From contig JAEOAD010000040.1 in the NCBI GenBank assembly GCA_036365145.1, positions 15,599,501-15,663,500 on the forward strand: a DNA stretch of 64,000 nt. Reading direction: 5' to 3'. This DNA is from Orientallactaga sibirica. Taxonomy: Eukaryota > Chordata > Mammalia > Rodentia > Dipodidae. Under the pieces are notes generated by a model. It was not told where the DNA came from and did not search any database. It saw nothing but the letters and a program-made list of their open reading frames with translations. This document shows positions 20,901-31,829 of the stretch, piece by piece. Every line of letters starts with the position of its first letter. Position 1 is the stretch's first letter. Both the position numbers and the translations under genes were made by a program.

Positions 20901-22149
20901 GCCTATGCATATGTTATTTTCATTTGAAAGTTTGAGTTTATTCATATTCATAGAGTATAATTTAATAGCTTTTTTATTGCTACAACATTGTAATTATACT
21001 AAAAATCCTATAATGCACCAAACTTAAATTTTTGCCTGCCTCTTCTATAAGGTCTTTTAATCAGAAAGTTTTAGGTTCCTGGGTGGAGACTAGGAATATA
21101 TTGTTAATCGTGGCTTACAAGATTTTTGTTTTATTCTGAGACACAGGCTGAACCTGGTTAGTACAAGGGGTCTTACTTCTTGGGAAATTAACATGAGGTG
21201 AGAATGTTGCAAACCCAGGCCAGGCAGCAGCGGTTAAGAGGACTAGAGAGGGAGGGGACGTTGTTGTCCTTAGAACACTTGGTCTGTGTAATGATCCTTT
21301 CCCAAAGCACGGTATCACTGGCAACACCATTAAGAAACACATTGATCCTTACCATCTGTTCCCTTGTGTTGTACAACAGAAATACCTAATTATTCTCATG
21401 TGAAGAAAGGACTTGATTCATGTATATATTAGACTGTATATTGATGCATTTAAATCTTCTTATAGCATAGGTATGCCTTGTAGTCATTAAACATCCCCTG
21501 GGGTTTTTAGCTCAATGACTTGTAATAAGAGAGAAGAGAGAGAGAGAGAACGCGAAAGAGCACCCATAACGATCCAGGTCCTCACTAAGCACTCAGGTAA
21601 CCCTGGGCTTGCTTTGCTTACTCCTCAGAATCCCACCCCTACCCTGCCCAGTCTCTCTCTCTGACATGAAACTGGATAGTTAATCACATGACAAAGCACA
21701 GGGTGAGCAGCCAGGAAACACCTAATACTCACTAGCAGAAAGCACAATGATAATTTCCAAGCGCTTTGAAAATCCTTATTTGTTGGAATTATTATTATGA
21801 AAGTCATTTAAAACACTAGAAAACATCATGTGTGTGTGCTGGGTAAGAGAAGTGTCATCCATTAACTTTTCTGGTGGAATGGGAGAGTATATATAACACG
21901 CTCTCTGGCTCCTGTACGTCTCCTCTCACTGAAGTGCATTGGGACAATCTGCCCCTCAGCTTTCTTTCCAAGGACAGCCACAAGGGGCCAGTAGCCTTTT
22001 CAGTGTTACATTTCCCTAGTTCCCTCTTTTTAGGCCTTGTAGCTCATGATGGTACATAGACACAAATGGCAGAATATCCCATGAGAACCCACTTGAGATC
22101 CATGGTAATGCTGTTCTTGCTTGATATACACATGCCCTGTTAGGAGCTG
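20901..22149. other. Unique sequence with a (GA)n microsatellite
   Basis: A short purine run 'gagagaagagagagagagag' is at 21530-21550. Open frames at 21115-21389 lie on both strands and have no recognised domain. Confidence 0.45.
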
Positions 22150-22480
22150 GTGTGAGGATTAATTTTATGTGTCAATGTGATTGGACTAAAGATGCCTAAA
22201 GAGGTTATAAAACATTATTTCTAGGTGTGTGAGATTGTTTGCAGCAGGAATTAGTGTTTCAGTTGGAAGACTGAGTGCAAAGATTGTTCTCACCCTCACC
22301 TGTGGGAGTGGGCTATAGCCAGTTCGTGGAGGGACCCGAATAGAGCAGAATTGCTCTCCTTTTGAGGTGGATGTTGTAGCTCCTAGTTCTTGGGCTTCCA
22401 GACCCAGACCCATGTTACATGATCAGTACTGCCTCTCCCTAGTCTCAGGACTTCGGACTCACATGGAATTACAACCCCTC
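22150..22480 (+). mobile_element. Ancient eutherian dispersed repeat, copy 2
   Basis: 'ggattaattttatgtgtcaatgtg', 'attatttctaggtgtgtgag', 'tgagtgcaaagattgttctcaccctcacctgtggg' and 'agggacccgaatagagcag' are the plus-strand form of the element seen reversed at 18239-18632, including the 'cttcggactcacatgg' phrase near 22450. Confidence 0.6.
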
Positions 22481-22644
22481 CCCACTACTTGCTCAGTTTT
22501 TCTAGTGAATCCAAATACACCATTTGAGTATGATTGACAGAACAAGTCATAGTCATTTAACATACTGACTTTTGTTTTAAGTTGTATTATTTACTGCAGA
22601 ATTGTGGTAACACTGTAGATAATGAAATCAGCCCATGTGTCTTC

Positions 22645-22810
22645 ATATTCTAATTTCACTCTTTATTAGCTTTGTGACCTTGGTCAAGTCACTTAACCTA
22701 TCTGTATGCTGGGATTTTTTTTGTCTATAATCCAGAGCTAGCCATCATATCTCATTATGGTATTATTCTCAGAATTATGTAAAATTTTATATATGAACCA
22801 CTGGGAAAAA
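22645..22810 (+). mobile_element. MIR SINE
   Basis: 'ttattagctttgtgaccttg' and 'gtcaagtcacttaacctatctg' are the MIR core in forward orientation. The 3' part (tattattctcagaattatgtaaaattttat) is diverged. Confidence 0.85.
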
Positions 22811-23182
22811 TACTGAGGTCTAAAATAAGTGTCCCAGGGAATGCCTTAGAATTTGTCATAAAACATACACCTTCTAATTTCGATTCTATTGTTTGACATG
22901 CACAAAATAAAAATTGGAACATTTAGAAGATTTTTTTCAATCAAGAGACTATAATACCTTTTTGAATTATGGGGTATTTCTTTGTCAGTGAAGCCTTGCA
23001 GTCATTAGTTAATTAATTCTGGCTGCTCCTTTCCCACTGTTAGAACTAACAAGGATTACTGACTGTGAATGATTTCCCTTTGAATTGTTTGCTATAAGAA
23101 CAAGAAACTGAGCTTAACAGCCATAGAATATAGAAGAAGCCATGAGCTTGAATTATAAAGATGTGATTTTTAATTTTCATTC

Positions 23183-23290
23183 TGGGGAGCTGAAGATATC
23201 GCTCTGCAGTTAAGGTGCTTGCCAGCAAAGCCAAAGGACCCAGGTTCTGTTCCCCAGTACCCATGTAAAGCCAGATGCACAATACAAGCT
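23183..23290 (+). mobile_element. D-family SINE, 5' half only
   Basis: Reads from 'ctggggagctgaagatatcg' to 'ccagtacccatgtaaagccagatgcacaa' and stops. Directly beyond it begins an LTR-like segment; the 3' half of the SINE is not found after that segment. Confidence 0.88.
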
Positions 23291-23737
23291 GTTTTAACCA
23301 ACTTGGCATCAAGGTAAGAAAATACCTGATATAAATAACTTAAAGAAAGACAGGGCTTGTTTGGGCTCACAGTTTCAGTGGTTTTAGGTCAGGATTGGCT
23401 GGCTCCATTGCTTTGGGCTGCAGCAGACAAAAGGAGCCTATGGGAGAAGACGCTCGCTTTAGAGTAGCCGTGAAAAGAGAAAGAGAAAGGTGCAGGGACA
23501 AGTTCCATCTGCCTGTCCAGGTCATGCCCATGCCTCAGAACTTAACTTCTCCAACGAGATTCAACCTTTCACCACCTGCCTGTGTGCCCCCATATTGTGA
23601 ATCCATCACCAGATTCATCCATCTATTAGGTCAAAGCCTTTGAACCCAAGCACATCCCAAAAACCCATCAGTTGGCAGCCAAACCTTTACCACATGAGCC
23701 TTTTGGGAAAACACCATGTATCCAAACCATAACAAAC
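23291..23737 (-). mobile_element. LTR-like element (solo)
   Basis: 'agacagggcttgtttgggctcacagtttcag' at one end and 'ccttttgggaaaacaccatg' plus 'tatccaaaccataacaaa' at the other follow the layout of reverse-oriented MaLR/ERVL-type LTRs. No partner LTR is seen. Confidence 0.5.
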
Positions 23738-25274
23738 CCAGAAGTCCCAGTGGTTCTGGTGCTACGATGCTCCTAAAGCTGATGGAGCCCGAGGATGATC
23801 ACAGCACACTCAGCTCTTCTGTAGGATTTTGGCCTCAAGAACAAGCCTTAGTAGCTTATCACAAAGAAAAGTAGCATGTATTTTAAATGTGAAGCCCAGG
23901 AAGCTCGGAACAATAGCTTACTGTGTCCTTCTATCAGTTACATAATTTTTCTGTGTCTCATTCTTAATAGGGGAGGATTGGTTGAGATGGCCAAATAAAT
24001 GTTCATTTATCATGAAAAAGAAATGTTCACGAGTCCAGGAATGATAAAATAGGCTTTTAATACCATAGGGACAATTGAGCATTTATCAAACTAGGGTATA
24101 AATATTACTGAACTTTCTCATGATTTGTTGAGAAAACTTGTGGAGATGAAAAATGGAGAGTTAAATGAGACACCCCCCCCCCCGAGTGAGATATGACCTG
24201 TCAAACAGCCAGGCACTTAGGAGAATCACTAGTGACAGTCTTGAAAACACTGAGCCAGCGTTGAAATAACTGCTTGCAGAACACTTCCACTTTTCCTCTT
24301 TCTGTCATACTCTGAGATCTTAACACTAAAGGTGGTCACACATAGGCTGATTGCCTTTATATGTGTCCCCACCCTGAAGTTAGACTCTTTCCTGCGGGAA
24401 GACACAGTGCAAGTTCTGTGATGACGTCCCTGGGTGCTGTGGTGAGGTGCACCATATAGTGGCGCTGCATTCCAGACCCTTTCTTGGCACACTTGGGTCA
24501 AGATAGAAGATGACTGTCTGATGCACACTTTCCAAGCCTAGTCTCCAGGTTCGACTCCACTGCTGAAAGAAGAAATAATTTGTTCTCCAAATTAAAAACA
24601 GACAGAAAAGGAAAAAAAGCAGATGGGGCAAAGCCCATTGGATAGACTGAAATGCGGCCAGCTACCTCCTCTGGACTGGTGTAAAAACAGGCTGCACAGA
24701 GCCCCAGTCCATTGCTCATCACCATTTAAAGGGTTATTAAGTTTGATGGAAAATCATATTTAAGTGCTCAGAGTTGGCAGGCCCATTTTGCCTCACAGCT
24801 TTTGAAATTCCTTCTCCAGCCCCCGATTGGTTGTTCCACCACATTTTCCTCTTTAGATGTCACTAGCACCCCCGCTCCTGACAGTTCCGAGGACACGAGG
24901 CCAGGCAGATATCAGCACACTGCTCAGCCCAGCAGCGGCTTGGGAAAGACTCTGACAAGAGCCAGGGAGCAGAGGCTCTTCATAAATAATGGTGTGTTCT
25001 TGTCAGTGGTTTTGGCCTTCGCGGGATGGTAACATGTTTCCATGCAGATGGGTCAGCTCTTGCCTGCCATTCTGTCTTTTGCACTTCCTGTTCAAGGGTA
25101 TGGTTTTCATCAACCGTGATGCTGTAGAGAACACCTACTTTATAAGATAGGAATTTTTTTTAAAGCCAAAAGAAAATAGGGGAATGTTTTTTGTATATTA
25201 AAGGTTCCTTTTAGAAAAAGACCTAAAAGGGGTGGAGTACTCCAGATGTCCAAGTGAAAAGTTGTGCCTTCGAT
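23738..25274. other. Unique sequence; candidate conserved block 24790-25045
   Basis: A C-run (13 bases) sits at 24172-24184. The block 24790-25045 is richer in GC and contains 'tttcctctttag' (a possible 3' splice site near 24856) and 'cttcataaataatgg'. No protein domain is recognised in any frame. Confidence 0.35.
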
Positions 25275-25285
25275 AGAAGCTTTCT

Positions 25286-25347
25286 TTTTTTAAAAAATAT
25301 TTTATTATTTATTTATTTATTTGAGAGAGAGATACAGAAATAGGCAG

Positions 25348-25391
<44 letters not shown>

Positions 25392-25546
25392 GGTGCACCA
25401 GGGCCTCCAGCCACTGCAAACGAACTCCAGATGCATGCACCCCCTTGTGCATCTGGCTTACATGGGTCCTGGAGAAGCGAGCCTCGAACTGGGGTCCTTA
25501 GGCTTCATAGGCAAGCATTGAACCGCTAAGCCATCTCTCCAGCCCC
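25286..25546 (-). mobile_element. D-family SINE with target duplication
   Basis: 'tttatttatttatttgagag', a (GA)n run at 25349-25387, 'gcaaacgaactccagatgc', 'catctggcttacatgggtcc' and 'gctaagccatctctccagcccc'. agaagctttct flanks it exactly at 25275-25285 and 25547-25557. Confidence 0.96.
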
Positions 25547-25557
25547 AGAAGCTTTCT

Positions 25558-26304
25558 CTTGTAATGCATGAAATCGAGACTGGGGAGAACAATGTTCTGC
25601 AGGCCCAGGCTTCTTTAAATGCCATTAGGAAATTTTGCCTTTTGCTCTAAAGCTGCCTCTCCTTCTCCCTCTCCGCCCCCTCCCCCCCCCCCCGCCCTCT
25701 CAACTTTGCAAGGATGGAGAAATGCCTCTGCGAGTGTTTGCTGTGTGGCATCATGACCTGATCTCATTCCCCAGTATCAGAAAAAAAAATCCCTGCACGT
25801 CTATGTCATCTTGTTCACTTAAAGCCTACAAATCTTTTGGCAGAGAAAATCCTGTCTTCTCCCTGTGCTTTGCGGCCTCTTGATTTCATTTCAGCTTCAG
25901 AGGGACAACCCGGATGCAGAGACGCAGCGTGCAGGGTGATGCTAGCCTCACTCAGACTCTCTTCACTGCAGGATGCAAAACATGGCACAGTAAATTATAG
26001 GGACTCTTTGATCCATGAGATTGGCTGTATCCATGCAAAAATGAATAGTTTCCAAATACTTGTGCATTTCCAGAGGAGAAAGCAACACATGTATTTCTGT
26101 CATGTTTATGTAATAGAAACACAGGCATGCACTTCTTTAAGGAATCCTAGCATGCAAGCATAGAAACATTGAGGACATAGAAAGTAACTGGTGATTGTAT
26201 ACTTTAGACCTTTACATTCAGGTTACTGTTTCTTGACAAAGAGAATAATTGTCCAGCTGTGAAAAGGTGAGTGGAAATCATTCCACTTTTATCTATAGCT
26301 TAAG
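25558..26304. other. Unique sequence with C-runs
   Basis: A C-rich run spans 25680-25695. There is no recognised gene; the plus-strand frames at 25635-25883 and 25837-26163 lack known domains. Confidence 0.45.
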
Positions 26305-26316
26305 AAGTACATGCAG

Positions 26317-26510
26317 GCTGAAGAGATGATCAGCACTTGAGGCACTTGCCTGCAATGTCTAACGACCCAGGTTTCATTCTCCAGTACCCACGTAAAGCCA
26401 GATGCACAAAATGGCACACGCATCTGGAGTTTGCTCGTGTTGATAAATGCCCTGGCGCACCCATTCTCTCTCTCTTGCTCTCTCTCTTTGCTTGCAAATA
26501 AATAAAGAAA
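26317..26510 (+). mobile_element. D-family SINE with target duplication
   Basis: 'gctgaagagatgatcagcac', 'aggtttcattctccagtaccc', 'gcatctggagtttgctcgtg', a (CT)n block and an A-rich tail. aagtacatgcag (26305-26316) and aagttcatgcag (26511-26522) are the target duplications. Confidence 0.95.
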
Positions 26511-26522
26511 AAGTTCATGCAG

Positions 26523-27349
26523 TAAGAATGGAGAGCATCATTAGAAAGCAGCTATCTCACAGAGATTTTAAGATAAAGCAAATGGGGGGCGGAATATAAC
26601 TCCATTGGTTAAAGCATGATTCATACGTCGTTTCTTGAGCCAAGAAGTGACTGTCTACAGTGGTGTTCTGAGAGCCAACAGAAAAGCTGGCCTGCATTGC
26701 TCCACATGACTGGTCTTTGGGGCCCCAGGTGGCAAAGGCTTTGACCATGAAGCACTAGAGGAGGCACTGATAGTCAACTCTGAGGTGAATTTTGCCTTCC
26801 TTTGTGTTTGAGTACTTACCAGAGGAAATAAGAAACCTAAGTCCTGAACAGGCCCTTAGGACTGTACCAACCAATAGCACAGAGGAACTACTAGTAATGA
26901 GAGAAGAAAAAATTAGCAACAAGAATCAGAAACCCATTCAACTAGAGAGCAAGTGAGCAGAAATTAATGGTAAGTAAAAATGGAAGCTGTGTGGAACCCA
27001 GTTCCGGAAGTCCTGTAAGTTCACTCAGTCATGCAGTCTCACTCCAGAGCAGTCTCCTGACTTGCTTCTCTGTGTGTACATTGCCTGTTCTCTTCCCTTC
27101 AGACCATCTTCTCCTTCCTGGGCTCTTTCTAGTTTACCAGCTGAGGCAACACAGAGCTTTGAAGTGTCATGTAGTGTTCTCTGTCTCCACATGGCTTTGG
27201 GGTGTCATGCTGACTTCTCTCTGTGTCTCTGTGCCATCTTACCCTACTTCCCCACAGCCAACCAGGTCAGTTGTTGCATCCTAATTTCAAATTCCCAAGA
27301 AAGAATAACTCAGCCCATTCTATATGCTAATTGATCTTAGATCTACTGA
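26523..27349. other. Unique sequence
   Basis: Two overlapping plus-strand frames (26967-27284 and 27062-27334) are rich in Ser, Leu and Val. They run across a pyrimidine-rich stretch and have no recognisable domain. Confidence 0.45.
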
Positions 27350-27354
27350 GCACA

Positions 27355-27445
27355 AAATAATCACTATTTATTTAGAGTTTGTTTTGTACCAGCTTCTGGT
27401 TAAGCATTACGTGTACTATCTCATGTCATTCCCAAGCATCTCACT
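27355..27445 (-). mobile_element. MIR/L2-like fragment
   Basis: 'tatttatttagagtttgttttgtaccagcttctggttaagc' and 'tgtactatctcatgtcattc' look like a reverse MIR end. Confidence 0.5.
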
Positions 27446-27474
27446 GCAACATCTTATTTAATTTTCTTTGTCCT

Positions 27475-27590
27475 CTCAGAGAGCCCTTGCAAGGCTCTTG
27501 AATGAATAAAATGAGATAATATGTGATCATGGCATATCTAACAAAACCTGGCCTGTAATGTGAGCTTCATTAACATTAGCTCCAATCAAA
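27475..27590 (+). mobile_element. MIR 3'-half fragment
   Basis: 'gaatgaataaaatgagataatatgtgatc' and 'aaaacctggcctgtaatgtg' followed by 'agcttcattaacattagctcc' match the forward MIR 3' region. Confidence 0.65.
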
Positions 27591-27902
27591 GCAGTGTGAA
27601 TGATTGAGCCTTTGTGGGGGCAAAGGAAAAAGTGAGATCCTGGATCTTATGGTGTTTTTCTAAGCAACCATCTGAACTTAATATGTTTCTACTTTATCCA
27701 ATTATAAAAAATTCTTGTTGATTTCTTTTGGTATGATAGTAAGTTTTGTTTATAAAAGCCCTTATCTTTTTTTTAAAGTCCTTATCTTTTAAGGACATGT
27801 ACTGAAAGATTTGGGTTTTTTTTTTTTTTTTAAGATAACTTCAAAGAGGGTGATAGAGATTGAAAGAGATTGGCTATGAGTCACAACTACTAAAGCTGTG
27901 TC

Positions 27903-28012
27903 AGGAACTATACTGTACTGTGCTGTATTATACTGTACATTATACTATGACACACCACACCACACCACACCACACTACACCATACTATACTGTACTTACT
28001 ATACCACAGTAT
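27903..28012. repeat. Pentanucleotide array (tatac / cacac)
   Basis: Units change along the array: tactg/tatac at the left, then five copies of cacac(c), then atact/tatac at the right. The symmetry suggests point mutation spreading inside one array. Confidence 0.85.
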
Positions 28013-28377
28013 ACTATTTTATCTAGCTTTATTTAGATTTGAAATTTCCTATAATGTGAAAAAGACATCAACAATGGAAATATGACAAAGAAGGTTTTTA
28101 ACTTTAATAATTTTTATTATACTACTTAAAACCCTTTGACAGCTCTCATCTTTAGCTTATATAACTGCTTTTGAGTTTTATGTATCTGATATTTTTAATT
28201 ATAAAAGTAATATGAAATCATAGAGGTAATAGTTAATTATTGCTTCTACCAGCTCCTTCCCCAAATTTCTAGTTTTTGCAATAATCTTTGTATATTTTTT
28301 CCTACAATCATATAAAAATTTTCATGCATATATAGGCTTTGGGATTATTTTCAAAATTTGTGTTGTCTGGCTGGGCG

Positions 28378-28511
28378 TGGTGGTGCACGCCTTTAACCCC
28401 AGCACTCGGGAGGCAGAGGAAGGAGGATCACTGTGAGTTCAAGGCCACCCTGAGACGCCAGAGTGAATTACAGGTCAGCCTGGGCCAGAGCGAGACCCTA
28501 CCTGGAAAAAC
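28378..28511 (+). mobile_element. B1-type SINE with target duplication
   Basis: 'ggctgggcgtggtggtgcac', 'ctttaaccccagcactcggg', 'gagttcaaggccaccctgag', 'gccagagcgagaccctacctgg'. aaatttgtgttgt and aaattgtgttgt flank it. Confidence 0.96.
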
Positions 28512-28889
28512 AAATTGTGTTGTTTGTTACTTTGTTACTTAATCCCCCAGGAAATTCTTAAAAATTACTGCAATATATTTCTACTGTTTATGTATTAATG
28601 AAGATACAAGTTTAACTTATCTAATAATGGCTTAAACTATGATAGAAACTTCTTTCAAGTAACATTTCAGGCAAGAGAAATCAAGGGATATACTATCAGT
28701 GTATTAGAGACTTGGAGTCCTTTGAATTTATTGTCTATTCTTGGGATGTTGCATTCACCCTCATGGGCTAGGCTATCTCACCATCACATCACATCCTAGC
28801 CAATGAGGTGGGACCATGGAAGGTTCCAAGGAAAGCATGACTTTCTTTTCTTGTTGCCACAGCCAGAAGCTATAAATATTGCCTTCATC

Positions 28890-29134
28890 TCCCATGCCCT
28901 CGTGTCCCAGAGAGATGTTCAAGTTATTTCCACTTTTTTCTATTACAAATGAGGCTATATTTACATTTTTGGTGCATAGAACCCATGGAGTTTCACTGTT
29001 ATTTCTGTAAGGTAGATCCCCAAAAGTGGATTGCTGCAAGATTAAAATTTTTCCACATCATGAACCTAAATTCTTCAAGAGAATTTTATAGTTGGTTCCA
29101 TTTTTTAGTTAGTAAAGATTTCTAACTGGATCTT
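28890..29134 (+). mobile_element. L1 (L1M-type) 3'-UTR fragment
   Basis: 'gttcaagttatttccactttt', 'ttacaaatgaggctatattt', 'tttctgtaaggtagatccccaaaagtggattgc' follow the order of old mammalian L1 3'-UTR sequence ('gggttgtttccactttttggctattatgaataaagctg ... taccccaaagtggaattgctgg'). It resumes beyond the inserted D SINE at about 29366. Confidence 0.65.
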
Positions 29135-29351
29135 AAAAAAAAAAAAAAATTTCATTTATTTGCAAAAAGACAGTGAGAAGAAGAGAGGCAGTCAGAGAGA
29201 ATGGGCATGCCAGGACCTCATCCACTGCAAACAGACTCCAGATGCATGTGCCAGTTTGTGCATCTGGCTCTACATGGGTATTAGGGAATCAAACTCAGGT
29301 TGTTAGCTCTGTAGGCAAGTGCCTTAAGTGCTAAGCCATCTCTCCAGCCCC
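29135..29351 (-). mobile_element. D-family SINE inserted in L1 sequence
   Basis: A-rich junction, 'tttcatttatttgcaaaaag', 'ccactgcaaacagactccag', 'gctaagccatctctccagcc'. Target duplications ctaactggatctt (29122-29134) and ctgacttgatctt (29353-29365). Confidence 0.95.
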
Positions 29352-29365
29352 TCTGACTTGATCTT

Positions 29366-30074
29366 GGCAGTGTCTCATGGTCAGCAATCCCATTTTCACA
29401 ATGGCACCATGTTTGTTCAGCTATATTTGGACAATGATTTGAGTATTTTATTGTATTTCATCCCTATTTATAAATTGGAATAAAGGAACCATTGTTATTA
29501 TGTGATTGCTACTAGAACTAAATAGAATATAAAATCTTTAAGAACTGGAAGTTTTGTCTTTTTGGGGTCTAACTCTATTGTTACCACCTAAAAAGGAATG
29601 ACATCTAGGCTTGCAGAAATACTCATCAATTGAGCAAACAAATTCATGGAAGCAAAATGGAAGTGATTCAGAACACTGAACAAACCTTTGAACAGAAGTA
29701 GGCACTATACTTAAAAAAAGAAAATTGAATAAATTAAATCTACAAGTTACTACAAAGGCATCACTGAAGATTCTGTAATATGCACTTATGCACTTAAGAT
29801 AGCTAGAAAATTATGAATTGAACATATCACAAAAAATATTCACAGAGCCATGGAATGCTGGTAGGCTACAACCTGCCAATGACTTATTTCTTAAAAATGA
29901 AGGTGGCTCCATTTCTTTCATGACAAAATACTTGAGGTTAAGCTCATCAGAGCAATCACTCCAAAATCCCTATGAGCTTGTCACAAGTCTCGATATAACG
30001 TCTCTCCTTTGGACATACTTTATTCTTAAAGCAGCTCATCTCCATAAGGTGGGAGTGGACCAGGGCTATTTGGT
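29366..30074. other. L1 continuation, then unique sequence
   Basis: 'cagtgtctcatggtcagcaatcccattttcacaatggcacc' (29369-29410) continues the old L1 3' region. Beyond this there is no recognisable feature; the plus-strand frame at 29818-30090 has no known domain. Confidence 0.4.
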
Positions 30075-30150
30075 TAACTCCAGCTCATAGCCTCATACCT
30101 AACACATAGTGAGTGATTAATAATGTTGAATCCATGCCACAATGAATGTT
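30075..30150 (+). mobile_element. L2 3' end
   Basis: 'catagcctcatacctaacacatagtgagtgattaataatgttgaatcc' matches the L2 terminal phrase in forward orientation. Confidence 0.65.
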
Positions 30151-30194
30151 TAGAAATTTAAACTTACATTAATATGTTTGATATCAATATTAGT

Positions 30195-30489
30195 GATCTT
30201 TAGATAACAAGTAACAGAAGTGCAACTCGGGCCAGCTTCATAAAACTGGTTTTATTTGAAGAAGACTCAGTTGAATCAAAGGGTATAGAAGCCAGAGCAC
30301 ACCTGGGCATCTCTGGGACTAAAACCAGGGCCTGGTTTACCTATGGAGCACTCCACCTCTGCCTCTCTGTCTCTTGGACATGTACATGGTGATTATTGCC
30401 CATGAGATTTTCTTTAAGTCTCTGAGACTCTGGACTCATTTCCTAACATTTCACCCACCAGAGCAGGAATAGTATACCACCAGCTTCAG
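30195..30489. mobile_element. Unnamed ancient interspersed repeat
   Basis: 'gataacaagtaacagaagtgcaactc' and 'ttcataaaactggttttattt', with later 'tgcctctctgtctcttggac', follow a familiar mammalian dispersed-repeat layout. I cannot assign the class with confidence. Confidence 0.35.
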
Positions 30490-30504
30490 TTAAAAGGTGG
30501 TTAT

Positions 30505-30696
30505 CGGGGCTGGAGAGATAGATGACTTAGCTGTTGCCTGAGAAGCCAAAAGACCCAGGTTCAAATCCCCAGGACCCATGTAAGCCAGCTGTACAAAGCA
30601 GCACATGTGTCGTTTGTTTGCAGTGGCTGAAGGCCCTGGTGTGCCCATTCTCTCCCAATCTCAAATAAATAAAATAAATATTTAAAAATATATTTT
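30505..30696 (+). mobile_element. D-family SINE with target duplication
   Basis: 'cggggctggagagatagatg', 'aggttcaaatccccaggaccc', 'ttgtttgcagtggctgaaggccctgg', tail aaataaataaaataaat. ttaaaaggtggttat (30490-30504) and ttaaagtggttat (30697-30709) flank it. Confidence 0.95.
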
Positions 30697-30709
30697 TTAA
30701 AGTGGTTAT

Positions 30710-31829
30710 GGAATTACTTTGATTTTTCTGCTCTGGGTTATACACCTTTGAGGGTAAACTCTGTCACCAGAGGAAGGGTGGTGGTCATGGTAATGAAGCA
30801 TCACCCAGTAAACAAATAGCTTTCTGCTTTTAATAATGACTGTTTACGCGTAATAAGCCAGTGACTTCTTTTTCATGCACTCTACTTCTGATCTTAAAAG
30901 ATTCTTAAATAAGTTAGAAGCTTATCTCCACCCTTTTCTTCTTTCATCACTTTGGATGCTAGTCAAGATTTCTTTTGAGAATTAATTGACTTTCACTTCC
31001 CATAATTTAATTTCAAATGCATAAAGTCTAGTAAATGTCTTTCTAAGTTTAATTAAATTTTTGCTTTTAATGTATTTTCTTTGCACAAATCATCTGATCT
31101 TTTTATTTTCACATGCTAAGTAACACATGTTGAGCAACACATAAAATGTTAAAAATTCTAATTTAATTCATTTTGAAAGTAAACAACTGATAGACCAGGT
31201 CTAAGAGCAAACTTTCTGGGATGCTTTAATGGTTTTATTTTTGTTTTTATTGTGCAGAGTCTTCTTTGCTTAGTCAGAACCTTGTAGCTATAAATGGCTG
31301 TTATTTAATTAATGTCTACTAAGAAGTTTCCATCTAGAAAATGGCCACATGTCACCATTGAAACACATGACTTCCCTCAAATGGTCTTACTGATTTATGT
31401 TGACTTTAAAAGTATTAAAAATAGTTAATTATTCAGTATAAAAACAATCCTAATTGACACAGAAAGATATTTATGTTTGACATTCAAATAGAAAAGTGAA
31501 AAAGCAAGTGTGTCCAGAATGCCTTTGCATATATTTACGTGTCAGGGAGAATATAATCTCTAAAAATATACACCGCCTGCTCAACTTTTAATAACACCTA
31601 CTATTGGATGGTGGGATTAAAGGAGTTTTTTTTTTTCTTTAAAGTTTCTTTTCTATATTCTATGGATTTTTATAGTATTGTGTTATATTACTTTTATTGC
31701 TAGGGAGGAGGACCTCACCAGCAAACTTTTCCCATTTTGTAGAAAAGTTAAATTATAAGAAAATCAAGCAAAGCAACATTTTTTCCATCACACATCTCTA
31801 GCTAGTAAAAATAAAAGTTACAAATAGGG
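30710..31829. other. Unique AT-rich sequence, candidate conserved non-coding block
   Basis: No repeat is recognised. The block 31130-31400 has homeodomain-type ATTA sites ('ttatttaattaatgtc') in sequence of high complexity, the kind often conserved between mammals. That is inference only. Confidence 0.35.

Noticed and set aside
24172..25695. C-runs at 24172-24184 and 25680-25695 as i-motif or regulatory sites
   Set aside because: They are short homopolymers without supporting context and could be sequencing-length errors.
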